NCBI GenBank assembly: GCA_021803345.1
Contig: JAJZLS010000088.1
Coordinates: 47,989-111,988 of the forward strand
Length of the DNA stretch: 64,000 bases
Origin: Actinomycetes bacterium
GTDB taxonomy: Bacteria; Actinomycetota; Acidimicrobiia; Acidimicrobiales; Acidimicrobiaceae
Direction of reading: 5' to 3'
This document shows positions 8,201 to 16,884 of this stretch, piece by piece; the stretch's first letter is position 1; every line of letters begins with the position of its first letter. The position numbers and the translations under genes are program-made. Below the pieces are notes generated by a model, which was given only the letters and a program-made list of their open reading frames with translations, was not told the DNA's origin and ran no database searches.

Positions 8201-9226
8201 TCATCGGTTCTGGCTTTTGAGTCTGGCGTCAAGCCTTGGATAGACCTTTCTGGCATTTAGTTCGAAGATCTTTTTGGCCTTATCACGAGGGAGATTAAGG
8301 GCGTCGACGTACAGCTTGGTGTCATCCCAATATTGGCCTGTTTCGGGATTTTTAACATGCGGAACAGCACCCAACATTTCTGATGCAAACAGAATGTTGT
8401 CTGCAGAGACCACCTCAGTTAGGAGATTGATGCCAGGCTGATGGTACACGCATGTGTCGAAGTATACATTGCCCATGACGTGAGTATCGAGGTCTGGTCT
8501 TTTCAGCCTCTCAGAAAGACCTCGGTACCTTCCCCAGTGGTAGGGGACCGCTCCACCACCATGAGGGATGATAAATCGAAGCGTTGGAAATCTCGAGAAC
8601 AGATCGCCCTCAATGAACTGCATGAAGGCAGAGGTATCTGCATTTAAGTAGTGAGCCCCGAGTGCATGAAAGTTGGGATTGCAGGACCCAGAGACGTGTA
8701 TCATGGCTGGTACATCCAATTCCACCATTTTCTCGTAAAGTGGGTACCAGTATTCATCGGTGAGAGGTTTCGAAGTCCAGTAACCTCCAGATGGATCCGG
8801 ATTTAGGTTACATCCTACGAAACCCATTTGCTCGACCGCCCGCGCCAGCTCGGCTACCGAATTATCAAGCGATCCATTTGGTGTCTGCGGTAGTTGACAA
8901 ACACCGGCGAAGTTATCGGGGAATAGGCTCACTACCCGATAAATCAGATCATTGTTGGTACGGGCCCAAGCAACTGCAGTATCGGGGTCCTCAACGTGAT
9001 GAGCCATAGCTGACGCTTTTGGTGAAAATATCATCAAATCACTACCGCGTTGCTTTAGCACCGCCAGTTGATTCAGTTCTATGCTCTCCCGGATGGCATC
9101 ATCACTAATGGTGGCTATTGCCGGCTGCGCTAACGCCGGATTTTTGAGCCTTTCTAATTGCTGATCCCGAAAAATCTGCAATTCTGAAGGGGCTGTGGTG
9201 TAGTGCCCATGACAATCGATGATCAT
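8201..9226 (-). CDS. ligJ: 4-oxalomesaconate hydratase, LigJ-type amidohydrolase
   Basis: A 341-residue amidohydrolase-superfamily protein that matches LigJ from end to end by motif: IDCHGHYTTAP at the start (His6, His8), NLNPDPSGGYWTS, MIHVSGSCN with His177, HYLNADTSAFMQ, IPHGGGAVPYHWGR with His222 and LFASEMLGAV with Glu283, corresponding to the zinc ligands and active-site residues of LigJ. LigJ hydrates 4-oxalomesaconate to 4-carboxy-4-hydroxy-2-oxoadipate in the protocatechuate 4,5-cleavage and gallate routes. The next enzyme, the LigK-type aldolase, is encoded immediately upstream in the same unit, 31 bases away. Confidence 0.9.
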   Translation of the reverse strand: MIIDCHGHYTTAPSELQIFRDQQLERLKNPALAQPAIATISDDAIRESIELNQLAVLKQRGSDLMIFSPKASAMAHHVEDPDTAVAWARTNNDLIYRVVSLFPDNFAGVCQLPQTPNGSLDNSVAELARAVEQMGFVGCNLNPDPSGGYWTSKPLTDEYWYPLYEKMVELDVPAMIHVSGSCNPNFHALGAHYLNADTSAFMQFIEGDLFSRFPTLRFIIPHGGGAVPYHWGRYRGLSERLKRPDLDTHVMGNVYFDTCVYHQPGINLLTEVVSADNILFASEMLGAVPHVKNPETGQYWDDTKLYVDALNLPRDKAKKIFELNARKVYPRLDARLKSQNR

Positions 9227-9257
9227 TTTAACATTCCTGTTCGCCGAGGATTAAATC

Positions 9258-9947
9258 TTATTCTGCAGCTGGTTCATCTATGTATACGAGCCCTTCGCTC
9301 TTGAGCTTGTCTCTCATGTTGTGAAAGTCAAGTCCAAGTTCGCCAGCCTGGTAGCGGGCCCGTGATACCGCCTCTTTTTCTTCCCTTGAAGCGGAAGCCT
9401 TTAACACCTGTGCCGCAGTCTTCCTGGGAACTACCACCACTCCATCGTCATCGGCAACTACTACATCGCCTGGATTGACTATCTGTCCACCGCATACTAT
9501 CGGGACATTTACCGAACCAAGTGTTTCTTTAACGGTACCCGTAGCGCAAATGTAGCGGGACCATACTGGAAATCCCATTGCCTCAAGTTCGGCCACGTCC
9601 CGGCATCCCGCGTCTATCACCAGTCCTCGAACTCCGTGCGCTTTCGCGGAGGTAGCCAACAGTTCGCCGAAATACCCTGCATCGGATGGCGATGTGGGTG
9701 CAACCACTAAAATATCGCCCTCATTGCACCACTCAATTGCGACATGTATCATCCAGTTGTCGGCTGGAGGAACACTCACAGTTATAGCGCTTCCTGAGAT
9801 TCGGGACCCTTTGTAAATTGGGTTAATTTGAGCCGCTAGAAGCCCAGTTCTTCCCTGCGCTTCATGAATTGTTGCTACTCCGAAATTGGAGAGCTGATTC
9901 ACAGTCTCTGAGTCAGCTCTTGGAATATTTTGAACCACTACCGGCAT
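9258..9947 (-). CDS. ligK: 4-carboxy-4-hydroxy-2-oxoadipate aldolase, LigK/ProA (RraA-like) type
   Basis: A 229-residue RraA-fold protein with the class II pyruvate aldolase features of the HMG/CHA aldolase family: [14 protein letters not shown] near the N-terminus, [29 protein letters not shown], then Arg116-Asp117 (GCRDVAEL) as the pyruvate- and metal-binding pair, and [16 protein letters not shown]. The enzyme splits 4-carboxy-4-hydroxy-2-oxoadipate to pyruvate and oxaloacetate, directly after LigJ. Its ATG overlaps the stop of the upstream alcohol dehydrogenase gene (TAATG), with GAGGAG as ribosome binding site, so the two are translationally coupled. RraA proper, the RNase E regulator, is shorter, and the catabolic setting argues against it. 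Confidence 0.9.
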   Translation of the reverse strand: MPVVVQNIPRADSETVNQLSNFGVATIHEAQGRTGLLAAQINPIYKGSRISGSAITVSVPPADNWMIHVAIEWCNEGDILVVAPTSPSDAGYFGELLATSAKAHGVRGLVIDAGCRDVAELEAMGFPVWSRYICATGTVKETLGSVNVPIVCGGQIVNPGDVVVADDDGVVVVPRKTAAQVLKASASREEKEAVSRARYQAGELGLDFHNMRDKLKSEGLVYIDEPAAE

Positions 9948-11068
9948 TACTGCTCCTCTTTATCGAGCCACGGCATCAATGAAACATGAATAACGTCTGG
10001 TTCGCCGCCGCCAATCGCCTTGATTGCCCTGTCCACATCTTTTAGACCAAATCTATGAGTTGTGAGTAAATCAAGCGGAAATCTCTTTGACGCCAGTTGT
10101 GCTAGAGCAAGTTCGCATGCCACATAGCTGTGTCCTCTGGCGCTTTTGATGGTTATAGCTTTTTCTGTCAATTTCTTTAGAGGGAAATCTGGAAATCCAG
10201 CCAGTTCACCCTGAACTAGCAGAGTTCCACCTCGACGCTTTAGCGCATCAATTCCAAGGAAGATCGGTGTTACACCCGCACCTGAAGTGCAGTCCAGAAC
10301 GACGTCCACCCCTTGACCTTTGGTGATTTCCATGATCCTTGAAAGCGCATCCTCGCTTTGTACGTCGATCACGTAATCGGCGCCCAAAACTTTAGCCAGA
10401 TCTAACCGTGCTTTGTCTCGTGTGGTTCCGGTAACGATTACCAGAGAGGCCCCAGCCTGCTTGCAAGCCACTGCTTGAGACAGCCCCTGTTGGCCTGGAC
10501 CCTGAATAAGCACGGTCGAGTTATATCCGACTCCGGCGTCCAGAAGAGCCCATTGGATCCCATTGGACATTGGGGTCACAAGGCCGGCCAGTTCTGCAGA
10601 CACCCCGTCGGGAACTTTGTGAATCACCGCATTCCAGGGAAGGTACATATATTCGGCAAATCCACCCCAAAGGTGATAGGGATTTTCCGCTGAAGTGTAA
10701 CCATACCGACGGGCGTTGGTGTTGGTTCTCCAGTCCGTGTTTTCACAATGTCTGTATTCGCCAATATGGCACCATTGGCAGTTGAAACATCCAACGTAGT
10801 GTTCCACGAAGATACGGTCGCCGTTTTTGACGCCTTTTCTCTCCATGAACTCTTCGCTGGCGTTAGTTACAATTCCAATGTTCTCGTGTCCCATTATCAC
10901 GGGGCCCTCGATGGTGGGTTTTGCGTACAGTTTTACGTCGGTACCGCAAATTCCCGCAACTTCCACTTTCATGAGAGCGCTCCCTTCCGGCACCTCCGGC
11001 AGTGGGAATTCTCTGATTTCGGTCGTTCCGGGACCAGTACGAACAGCTGCTAATACGGTTTGATTCAT
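9947..11068 (-). CDS. zinc-dependent alcohol dehydrogenase (MDR family)
   Basis: A 373-residue medium-chain dehydrogenase. The catalytic zinc ligands Cys41 (AGICGTD) and His61-Glu62 (GHEN) and the structural zinc cysteines 94, 97, 100 and 108 ([16 protein letters not shown]) are all present. The nucleotide-binding turn is [12 protein letters not shown] instead of the usual GxGxxG. It is the first gene of the minus-strand catabolic unit and overlaps the aldolase gene. It could oxidise a hydroxyl or hemiacetal intermediate, for example in place of LigC (CHMS dehydrogenase) or a dihydrodiol dehydrogenase, but this is inference; the substrate is not readable from sequence. Confidence 0.85.
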   Translation of the reverse strand: MNQTVLAAVRTGPGTTEIREFPLPEVPEGSALMKVEVAGICGTDVKLYAKPTIEGPVIMGHENIGIVTNASEEFMERKGVKNGDRIFVEHYVGCFNCQWCHIGEYRHCENTDWRTNTNARRYGYTSAENPYHLWGGFAEYMYLPWNAVIHKVPDGVSAELAGLVTPMSNGIQWALLDAGVGYNSTVLIQGPGQQGLSQAVACKQAGASLVIVTGTTRDKARLDLAKVLGADYVIDVQSEDALSRIMEITKGQGVDVVLDCTSGAGVTPIFLGIDALKRRGGTLLVQGELAGFPDFPLKKLTEKAITIKSARGHSYVACELALAQLASKRFPLDLLTTHRFGLKDVDRAIKAIGGGEPDVIHVSLMPWLDKEEQ

Positions 11069-11215
11069 TGATGATTCCTCACTGAATTTCCCAAGGGCTT
11101 AAGGTATTATGCTTAGACGCATTATAGATCACAGTACCCGATACTAGTCTTTTGAGGGTTGAGATTCCAACAGGTTTTACAGCGGCTTCCGTTCGGAAAA
11201 GAGGGGGTTTGTTTT
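11069..11215. promoter_or_regulatory. divergent promoter region of the catabolic island
   Basis: The 147 bases between the start of the alcohol dehydrogenase gene (minus) and the Pht5-like gene (plus) must hold promoters for both units. AT-rich segments such as GGTATTATGC and CATTATAG could be -10 elements. I see no copy of the TTAACC repeat found upstream of the Rieske gene, and no regulator gene lies in the island. Confidence 0.4.
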
Positions 11216-12163
11216 ATGGAAAAAAAGATTCTCAAGACGGTTACCCGAACTCAAGGGAACAATCAGGCGATTAAGGACGGATCAGTCAAGCCTAAGAACT
11301 TCGAGTTTGATTTTGAAGAAGTGCCAATTCTTGTCCAAGCATTTAGAAGAATGGTGCGGAACCTTGAATTCGATGTCTGTGAAATGGCTATAACCACATA
11401 TTTATGCGCAAAGGAGCACGGCAAGAAATTTACAGCACTTCCAATCTTTTTGGTTAGAGGTTTCCACCAAGAGGCAATTTTTGTCAACGCTGAGTCAAAT
11501 ATTAAATCTCCTCAGGATCTCCAGGGTGGAAAAATTGGTGTCAATCGCGGCTATACAGTTACGACCGGTGTCTGGGCAAGGGGTATCCTCGGAGAAAGCT
11601 ATGGAGTGGATCTTAACTCTATAACCTGGGTGCTTTCTGGCGATGAACACGTCGCCGAGTACAAGGCCCCGTCCAATGTCACTTCCATGGGAAAGGACAC
11701 GACTCTGGAAGAGATGTTGATAAATGGTGAAATTGATGCTGCCATAGGCATAGAGAGTTCAAACCCAATCATCAAGCCATTGATAGATGATGCAACCGAA
11801 GTTGGATTCAAATCACTCCAGGAAACCGGGTTGTACCCAATTAATCATCTTGTAGTTGTAAAAGACCAATTAATTGCCGATTATCCTGACCTGGCTGAAG
11901 ATGTGTTTGGTGCTTTCGCAAAGGCAAAGCAGATGTATGTTGAAAAGCTTCGTGCCGGCGATATACCCCAGCCAAATAAGACAGATCAGATGTACCGCCG
12001 AGTGATGGAAGTGACCGGCGCTGATCCGCTTCCTTATGGGATCGAACCAAATCGATTTAATATTGAGAAACTTATTGACTACGCCATGGGTCAGTCAATA
12101 ATAACCAGGCGCCCGTCCATAGAGGAGGTATTTGTGCCTTCCACCCTTAACCTGACGGCGTAG
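11216..12163 (+). CDS. 4,5-dihydroxyphthalate decarboxylase (Pht5)-like, periplasmic-binding-protein fold
   Basis: The product (315 residues from the ATG at 11216, GAGGGGG upstream; a TTG at 11159 would add 19 residues) has the type II periplasmic binding protein fold but no signal peptide. It matches Pht5 in order: FEFDFEEV, AFRRMVRNLEFDVCEMAITTYL, NRGYTVTTGVWARGIL, GVDLNSITWVLSGDEHVAEY, LEEMLINGEIDAAIG, LYPINHLVVVKDQL. Pht5 removes one carboxyl group of 4,5-dihydroxyphthalate to give protocatechuate. Together with the Rieske oxygenase and LigJ/LigK homologues this supports a phthalate-type pathway. Automated pipelines may call it an ABC transporter binding protein, but no permease or ATPase gene is near. 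Confidence 0.8.
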   Translation: MEKKILKTVTRTQGNNQAIKDGSVKPKNFEFDFEEVPILVQAFRRMVRNLEFDVCEMAITTYLCAKEHGKKFTALPIFLVRGFHQEAIFVNAESNIKSPQDLQGGKIGVNRGYTVTTGVWARGILGESYGVDLNSITWVLSGDEHVAEYKAPSNVTSMGKDTTLEEMLINGEIDAAIGIESSNPIIKPLIDDATEVGFKSLQETGLYPINHLVVVKDQLIADYPDLAEDVFGAFAKAKQMYVEKLRAGDIPQPNKTDQMYRRVMEVTGADPLPYGIEPNRFNIEKLIDYAMGQSIITRRPSIEEVFVPSTLNLTA

Positions 12164-12172
12164 TAAACAACC

Positions 12173-12643
12173 ATGGTGATCAATGTTCCCACCAGCATAG
12201 CTATAGCAGCTGATCATAATGGGGTGCCTCTCAAGGCGCATTTGACCGAATTCCTTATCTCCCAGGGATGCCGGGTGGTCGATCTTGGAACCAATAGCGA
12301 TGAGGTGGTGGACTATCCATACTTCTGTTATCGCTTGGCTAAACGGGTGTTATCCGGTGAGGTCGATCGTGGAGTGATGATAGGTGGCAGCGGGCAGGGG
12401 GAAACGATAGCCTTGAACAAAATCCGCGGAGTGCGTGCAGGGCTTTGTAACTCTTTGTTTGACGCCGAGATATCGAGTGGGAACAACAACGCCAATATCT
12501 TGGTATTAGCCGGGAAAGTACTCTCGTCGGATTTTGCAGAGGAAATCTTGACACTTTGGCTTAACACGCCATTTAGGGGTGGAGTTCATCAGAAAAGATT
12601 AGATCTGATATCAATGCTTGAGGCGGGCAAGGAACTTAACTAA
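12173..12643 (+). CDS. RpiB/LacAB-type sugar-phosphate isomerase in the catabolic unit
   Basis: A 156-residue protein of the ribose-5-phosphate isomerase B family: IAADHNGVPLKAHL at the N-terminus and GGSGQGETIALNKIRGVRAG as the phosphate-binding and catalytic loop, with Glu in the position used by actinobacterial RpiB instead of Cys. In the segment SSGNNNANILVLAG, the His of the usual HNNAN is Asn. The gene starts 9 bases after the Pht5-like gene and ends 106 bases before the alpha/beta-hydrolase gene. Family enzymes interconvert aldose and ketose phosphates through an enediol; in this setting a role in keto-enol isomerisation of a pathway intermediate is possible but unproven. Confidence 0.8.
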   Translation: MVINVPTSIAIAADHNGVPLKAHLTEFLISQGCRVVDLGTNSDEVVDYPYFCYRLAKRVLSGEVDRGVMIGGSGQGETIALNKIRGVRAGLCNSLFDAEISSGNNNANILVLAGKVLSSDFAEEILTLWLNTPFRGGVHQKRLDLISMLEAGKELN

Positions 12644-12749
12644 GCAGTTTGGTTTGTCTGATGGTTGTCAATGGCGGCCGTCGCCAGATTCAGCTCTGGT
12701 CATTTTGTAAAGCGGACAGATCGTCGGGATTGAATGGTGGAGGCTTTTA

Positions 12750-13604
12750 ATGGATACTATAGTCATCGCTGGAATAAAAACTAGGTATGAGGTATCCGGA
12801 TCCGGTCCGCCGCTTTTGATGTATTCGCCTGGCGGGTTCGATTCGTCGCTTGAGAACTGGAGTTCTTTCAGTATCTATAGGAGGCTGAACCTTATACAAC
12901 ATCTAAGCGAACGCTATACCTGTATTACTTTTGACAGGCGTGAATCAGGAAAGTCGGGTGGACGCATAGAGATTATTACCTGGAGTGACTACGTGGCTCA
13001 AGGTAGTGGGTTACTTGATTATCTAGGGATTGACAGGGCTCACCTTATGGGCGGATGCGTTGGGTGTTCATCTGTAGCCCAATTTGCAGTCACCTACCCT
13101 GAGCGGGTGATGAGCATGGTGATGTTTTCACCAGCCGGTGGTCCAAAGTATAGGATCAATCAGCATGCCAGGTTGAACCGTCACGCCGCTTTTGTGGCTG
13201 AAAACAGTCTTGCGGCTGTTGTGGAGCTTGCCCTCAGCCACGAAAAGGGGTTTTCGCAAGATCCCAGGATTGGACCCTGGGCAAGTGTGATCCGGACTGA
13301 CCCCTCCTTTGCTTCCAGTTATGCTTCTTTAGACCTGGAAAGTTATCAGACCGTTGTGGCAGGAATGACTAGGACGTTGTTTGATAAAGATACGGTGCCT
13401 GGCCCACAACCCGAGCAAATAATGAGTCTTGCTATTCCTTCATTGATAGTTCCAGGTCAGGATAGTTCGCACGCTCCGTCTGCCGCCCGATACCTTGAGG
13501 AATGCCTTTCTGGATCACAATACTGGGATATGCCGGTGGCAGATCAAACTGAGGAGACGGTAAATCCCAGAATTCTTGAGTTTTTGGATTCGCTTCAGCA
13601 GTAG
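12750..13604 (+). CDS. alpha/beta-hydrolase-fold protein with a Cys nucleophile
   Basis: A 284-residue alpha/beta-hydrolase with the usual core: oxyanion loop SPGGF (residues 26-30), FDRRESGKSGG (62-71) and nucleophile elbow G101-G-C103-V-G105. The nucleophile is thus Cys, as in dienelactone hydrolase, rather than Ser. Asp238 (VPGQD) occupies the acid position. The usual catalytic His near residue 265 is absent: the segment reads MPVADQTEETVN. His241 is the only nearby His. It may hydrolyse a lactone or thioester slowly, or have another function. GGAGG precedes the ATG. As last gene of the plus-strand catabolic unit, it could replace a lactonase such as LigI; this is inference. Confidence 0.8.
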   Translation: MDTIVIAGIKTRYEVSGSGPPLLMYSPGGFDSSLENWSSFSIYRRLNLIQHLSERYTCITFDRRESGKSGGRIEIITWSDYVAQGSGLLDYLGIDRAHLMGGCVGCSSVAQFAVTYPERVMSMVMFSPAGGPKYRINQHARLNRHAAFVAENSLAAVVELALSHEKGFSQDPRIGPWASVIRTDPSFASSYASLDLESYQTVVAGMTRTLFDKDTVPGPQPEQIMSLAIPSLIVPGQDSSHAPSAARYLEECLSGSQYWDMPVADQTEETVNPRILEFLDSLQQ

Positions 13605-13691
13605 ATAGCGGAATCTTGCTTAATTTTGATGAAAATTAGTCCAAGCTGAAAAGCCTGCGATAATGAAATCTTCCTGGGTAGATTGACTTTC

Positions 13692-15272
13692 CTAGCTAAC
13701 CTGGTCCAATTTCCAGGTGGGATTTTGGGACGCAACGTGATCTAGCCAATAGGAGCTTTCAAACAGTGCCATTAGTGTTCCATCACCTCTTGCAAAAACC
13801 CTAGCTCCGTTGATACTGTCGAGTTTTTCTGCGGTCGCTTCGTCGGTTACTCGTGCAACTTTATAGATACTTGGTGACAAAAGGACTTCCGCTCCAAATT
13901 CGTACTGAATGCGGTGAGCGAATACTTCAAACTGCATCTGTCCGACTGCGGCTAAAACGATTGGAAGTTCATCTTTTTTATCCCTTAAAACCTGGATTAC
14001 TCCCTCGCGCTCAAGCTGATGCAGCCCACTGCGAAATTGCTTGTGCTTGCTGGTGTCTCGCGTCTGGACAGTGGAGAAAATTTCAGGTACAAAGGAAGCG
14101 AATGGAGGGAAAGTGACTGGGCTCGATTGGTAGAGCGTATCGCCGATCTGCAACTCGCTCGCATTGACCAGCCCGACTACGTCACCCGGGTAGGCCTTAT
14201 CTATGGTGTCTCGATCCGATCCAAATACAGAGGTTGCGTACTTTGTCGAAAAGGATTTACCGGTTCTGCCATGGATCAGCGGCATCCCGCGGTTGAATTC
14301 TCCCGAACAGACTCTTACAAAAGCCAGATGATCCCTATGGGAAGGGTCCATGTTGGCTTGGATTTTGAACACAAAACCGGAAAAAGGTTCTTCGAGTGAT
14401 CTTGGTGAGCCTTCGGTGTCGCTCCTGGCGCCAGGCGGCGGCGCTAAGTCAACAATCGCGTCAAGTAGGTGCCTTACCCCAAAGTTTGTAAGTGCCGAGC
14501 CAACAAACAGGGGTGTTGTTTCGCCCGCCAGGAACGACTTGATATCTAAATTGGCTCCTATCTCATCCAGTAGGTGACATTCATATTTTGCACTTTCCCA
14601 GTCGTCACCGATTCTTTGAGAGGCGGTATCTTCGTCGAGTATTTCCTCACTAGCCATATTTAAACCACGGATACTTCTAGTGAAATTGATAAAGGTCCCG
14701 TCTCTGCGGTCAATAACTCCTTTAAAATTGCCGGGTATCCCTACTGGCCACGTGACTGGCGTAGGTTTGAGGTTGATCTGCCGTTCTATCTGATCGAGCA
14801 ATTCCAGCGGATCCCGGCCCGGCCTGTCGAATTTGTTGATAAATGTTATTATCGGCAAGGATTGGGCTCTACAGACTTCGAATAGTTTCAAAGTTTGGGT
14901 TTCAATGCCTTTTGCCGCATCGAGCACCATGATTGCTGCATCCACAGCGGATAGGACTCTATAGGTATCTTCGGAAAAGTCGCGGTGCCCGGGGGTGTCG
15001 AGGAGGTTGAATATGTGTTCACGATATTTAAATTGCAAAACTGTAGACGTGACTGAAATTCCACGCTGTTGCTCGAGGGCCATCCAATCTGAGGTGGCTT
15101 TACGTCGTCCCGCCCGAGCTTTTACCGCACCTGCTTCTGCTACCGCTCCGGCGTATAACAGAAATTTTTCAGTAAGAGTGGTTTTACCGGCATCGGGATG
15201 GCTAATGATGGCAAATGTTCGGCGTCGGTTGGCTTCTATGGATTCTTTTCTCGCGGGACTCGCAGTGTTCAC
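13692..15272 (-). CDS. prfC: peptide chain release factor 3 (RF3)
   Basis: A 526-residue translational GTPase with the full RF3 layout. G1 is SHPDAGKTTLTEK, the switch I region holds RGISVTSTV, G3 is DTPGH, and G4 is NKFDRPGRDP. The C-terminal domain has QRDTSKHKQFRSGLHQL-like sequence (TRDTSKHKQF) and AVGQMQFEVFAHR, which distinguish RF3 from EF-G. It recycles RF1 and RF2 after peptide release. The start is a GTG. It converges with the hydrolase gene and diverges from amt. RF3 is not universal in bacteria, so its presence is a usable lineage marker. Confidence 0.95.
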   Translation of the reverse strand: MNTASPARKESIEANRRRTFAIISHPDAGKTTLTEKFLLYAGAVAEAGAVKARAGRRKATSDWMALEQQRGISVTSTVLQFKYREHIFNLLDTPGHRDFSEDTYRVLSAVDAAIMVLDAAKGIETQTLKLFEVCRAQSLPIITFINKFDRPGRDPLELLDQIERQINLKPTPVTWPVGIPGNFKGVIDRRDGTFINFTRSIRGLNMASEEILDEDTASQRIGDDWESAKYECHLLDEIGANLDIKSFLAGETTPLFVGSALTNFGVRHLLDAIVDLAPPPGARSDTEGSPRSLEEPFSGFVFKIQANMDPSHRDHLAFVRVCSGEFNRGMPLIHGRTGKSFSTKYATSVFGSDRDTIDKAYPGDVVGLVNASELQIGDTLYQSSPVTFPPFASFVPEIFSTVQTRDTSKHKQFRSGLHQLEREGVIQVLRDKKDELPIVLAAVGQMQFEVFAHRIQYEFGAEVLLSPSIYKVARVTDEATAEKLDSINGARVFARGDGTLMALFESSYWLDHVASQNPTWKLDQVS

Positions 15273-15606
15273 CGTTAAATAGTACCCTTTCGAATTGTTT
15301 TAGTCGCCAAGGTCCAGGACTTCTAGACCAGGGTAAGCGATACGCTACGTTAAGGTCAAAGCTTGCGTTCCGGAAATCTCCGGGTTGGAAGGCTGGGCGT
15401 CTTCCAACCTGCTAACTAAGGACAGAAAATGAAGATTTCGAGCGGGTCGATTTGAATGAATTTGCAAAGCGTCACTGATTTGGTGTTTCGGAGGTTGGGT
15501 GGGTGGCCGAATCCTTTAGTTTGTAGCTTGGCAATTAATTGTCTACCGGTTAGGGCTCAAAATGAATCGGTAGATGGGGACCGTTGTTAGTCGAAAGGCT
15601 TTTCTA
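15273..15606. other. divergent intergenic region between prfC and amt
   Basis: These 334 bases separate two divergent genes and must hold both promoters. The only distinct structure I see is the 9-bp inverted repeat at 15383-15409, listed separately. No coding frame is supported. Confidence 0.4.
15383..15409. repeat. perfect 9-bp inverted repeat in the amt/prfC leader
   Basis: GGTTGGAAG (15383-15391) and CTTCCAACC (15401-15409) flank a 9-base centre. An RNA transcribed from either strand would form a stable hairpin. No T-run follows on the plus strand, so it is not a classic terminator. It lies about 200 bases ahead of amt and about 110 bases ahead of prfC and may be a leader structure or an operator. 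Confidence 0.5.
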
Positions 15607-16884
15607 ATGCACATTAATAGTGGGGATACTGCTTGGGTATTGGTGTCGAGTGCCCTGGTCCTATTTATGACGCCCGGATTGGCGTTTTTTTACGGGGGAA
15701 TGGTTCGTTCCAAGAATGTTCTTGCCATGTTGGCACAAAATTACGTGACAATGGGAATAGTCAGCATTATTTGGGTCTTTGTAACCTATAGTCTCGCCTT
15801 TGGGCCCGACTGGGGAGGCTATGGAATAATAGGTACCTTGCACTTCTTTGGCCTGGCCCATATAAATCAGGCGGTTCCCGGTTTTGCCGGTTCTAAGGCG
15901 CAATCCATACCGCCGATTGTGTTTGTGATCTTCCAAATGATGTTTGCAATCATAACGCCTGCAATTATCACGGGATCCACAGCTGATCGACTTAAGCTGA
16001 GCGCGTTCATCGTTTTTATCTGTATATGGTCGGTGCTGGTGTATGCACCGATTGCCCACTGGGTCTTTTCACCTAACGGATGGTTGGCAAAGATGGGGGT
16101 TGAAGATTTCGCAGGCGGTTCAGTGGTAGAAATGAACTGCGGTATTGCTGGAGTAGCGGTAGCTGCCGTAGTTGGGCGACGAAAAGGCTGGCCTCACGAG
16201 TCAATGACCCCGCATAATGTCCCTTTGGCTCTTCTTGGCGGTGGGATACTTTGGTTTGGGTGGTTTGGCTTCAATGCTGGCTCAGCTCTTGGAGCTAACG
16301 TCCTGGCCGCAAATGCATTCATCAATACAAATACTGCTGGAGCTGCGGCGCTTTTGGCGTGGATGATAGGAGAAAAGATCCGCACCGGCAAGGCAACCAC
16401 TCTGGGAGGGATTTCAGGAGCTGTGGCTGGACTGGTGGCTATTACTCCCGCATGCGGCTTCGTGAATCTTTGGGGTGCTTTAGCCATAGGCGTGGTAGCT
16501 GGCTTTGTCTGCGAGGCCGCAGTCCATCTGAAGTTCAAGTTCAAAGTTGATGATTCATTGGACGTAGGTGGGGTTCACCTGGTGGGAGGGATTGTAGGAA
16601 CCCTGCTAATTGGCCTTTTCGGCTCGAGGGCAATCAATGGAGTAAATGGGCTGCTTCTTGGGGGGAATATCGGTTTGCTGCTTCATCAGGCGCTGGCTGT
16701 TTTGGTGACCGTGGTTTATGGATTTACGATGACTTGGATAATAGCGAAAGTTATTCATAAAACTATGGGAATGCGGGTAACCGAGAACCAGGAAAATGTA
16801 GGTTTGGACCTCTCTCTGCATGCAGAACGGGCTTATGAATTTGGTGCAAGTCTGGGTGTAATGATCGATTCAAAAAACCAGTGA
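15607..16884 (+). CDS. amt: ammonium transporter (Amt family)
   Basis: A 425-residue membrane protein with 11 predicted helices. It begins INSGDTAWVLVSSALVLFMTPGLAFFYGGMVRSKNVL, the hallmark of Amt channels. The later segments DFAGGSVVEMNCGIAG, LGGGILWFGWFGFNAGSAL and VGGVHLVGGIVGTLL carry the expected pore residues, including the His of the first twin-His position region (HLVGG). The ATG at 15607 has AAAGG eight bases upstream; an ATG at 15574 would add 11 residues. No glnK or glnD gene follows, unlike many amt loci, so control by PII would be in trans. Confidence 0.93.
   Translation: MHINSGDTAWVLVSSALVLFMTPGLAFFYGGMVRSKNVLAMLAQNYVTMGIVSIIWVFVTYSLAFGPDWGGYGIIGTLHFFGLAHINQAVPGFAGSKAQSIPPIVFVIFQMMFAIITPAIITGSTADRLKLSAFIVFICIWSVLVYAPIAHWVFSPNGWLAKMGVEDFAGGSVVEMNCGIAGVAVAAVVGRRKGWPHESMTPHNVPLALLGGGILWFGWFGFNAGSALGANVLAANAFINTNTAGAAALLAWMIGEKIRTGKATTLGGISGAVAGLVAITPACGFVNLWGALAIGVVAGFVCEAAVHLKFKFKVDDSLDVGGVHLVGGIVGTLLIGLFGSRAINGVNGLLLGGNIGLLLHQALAVLVTVVYGFTMTWIIAKVIHKTMGMRVTENQENVGLDLSLHAERAYEFGASLGVMIDSKNQ

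Noticed and set aside
9258-9947. Reading the aldolase as the RNase E inhibitor RraA
   Set aside because: RraA is shorter, and the gene is fused in an operon with LigJ and keeps the Arg-Asp pair of the aldolases.
11216-12163. Reading the Pht5-like gene as an ABC transporter substrate-binding protein
   Set aside because: It has the binding-protein fold but no signal peptide, no permease or ATPase partner, and follows Pht5 motifs throughout.
13621-13638. TAATTTT-GATG-AAAATTA hairpin between convergent genes as terminator
   Set aside because: The stem is only A/T pairs and too weak to call; it may still mark a transcript end.
14019-14399. Plus-strand frames opposite prfC
   Set aside because: They are shadows of a fully conserved RF3 gene.
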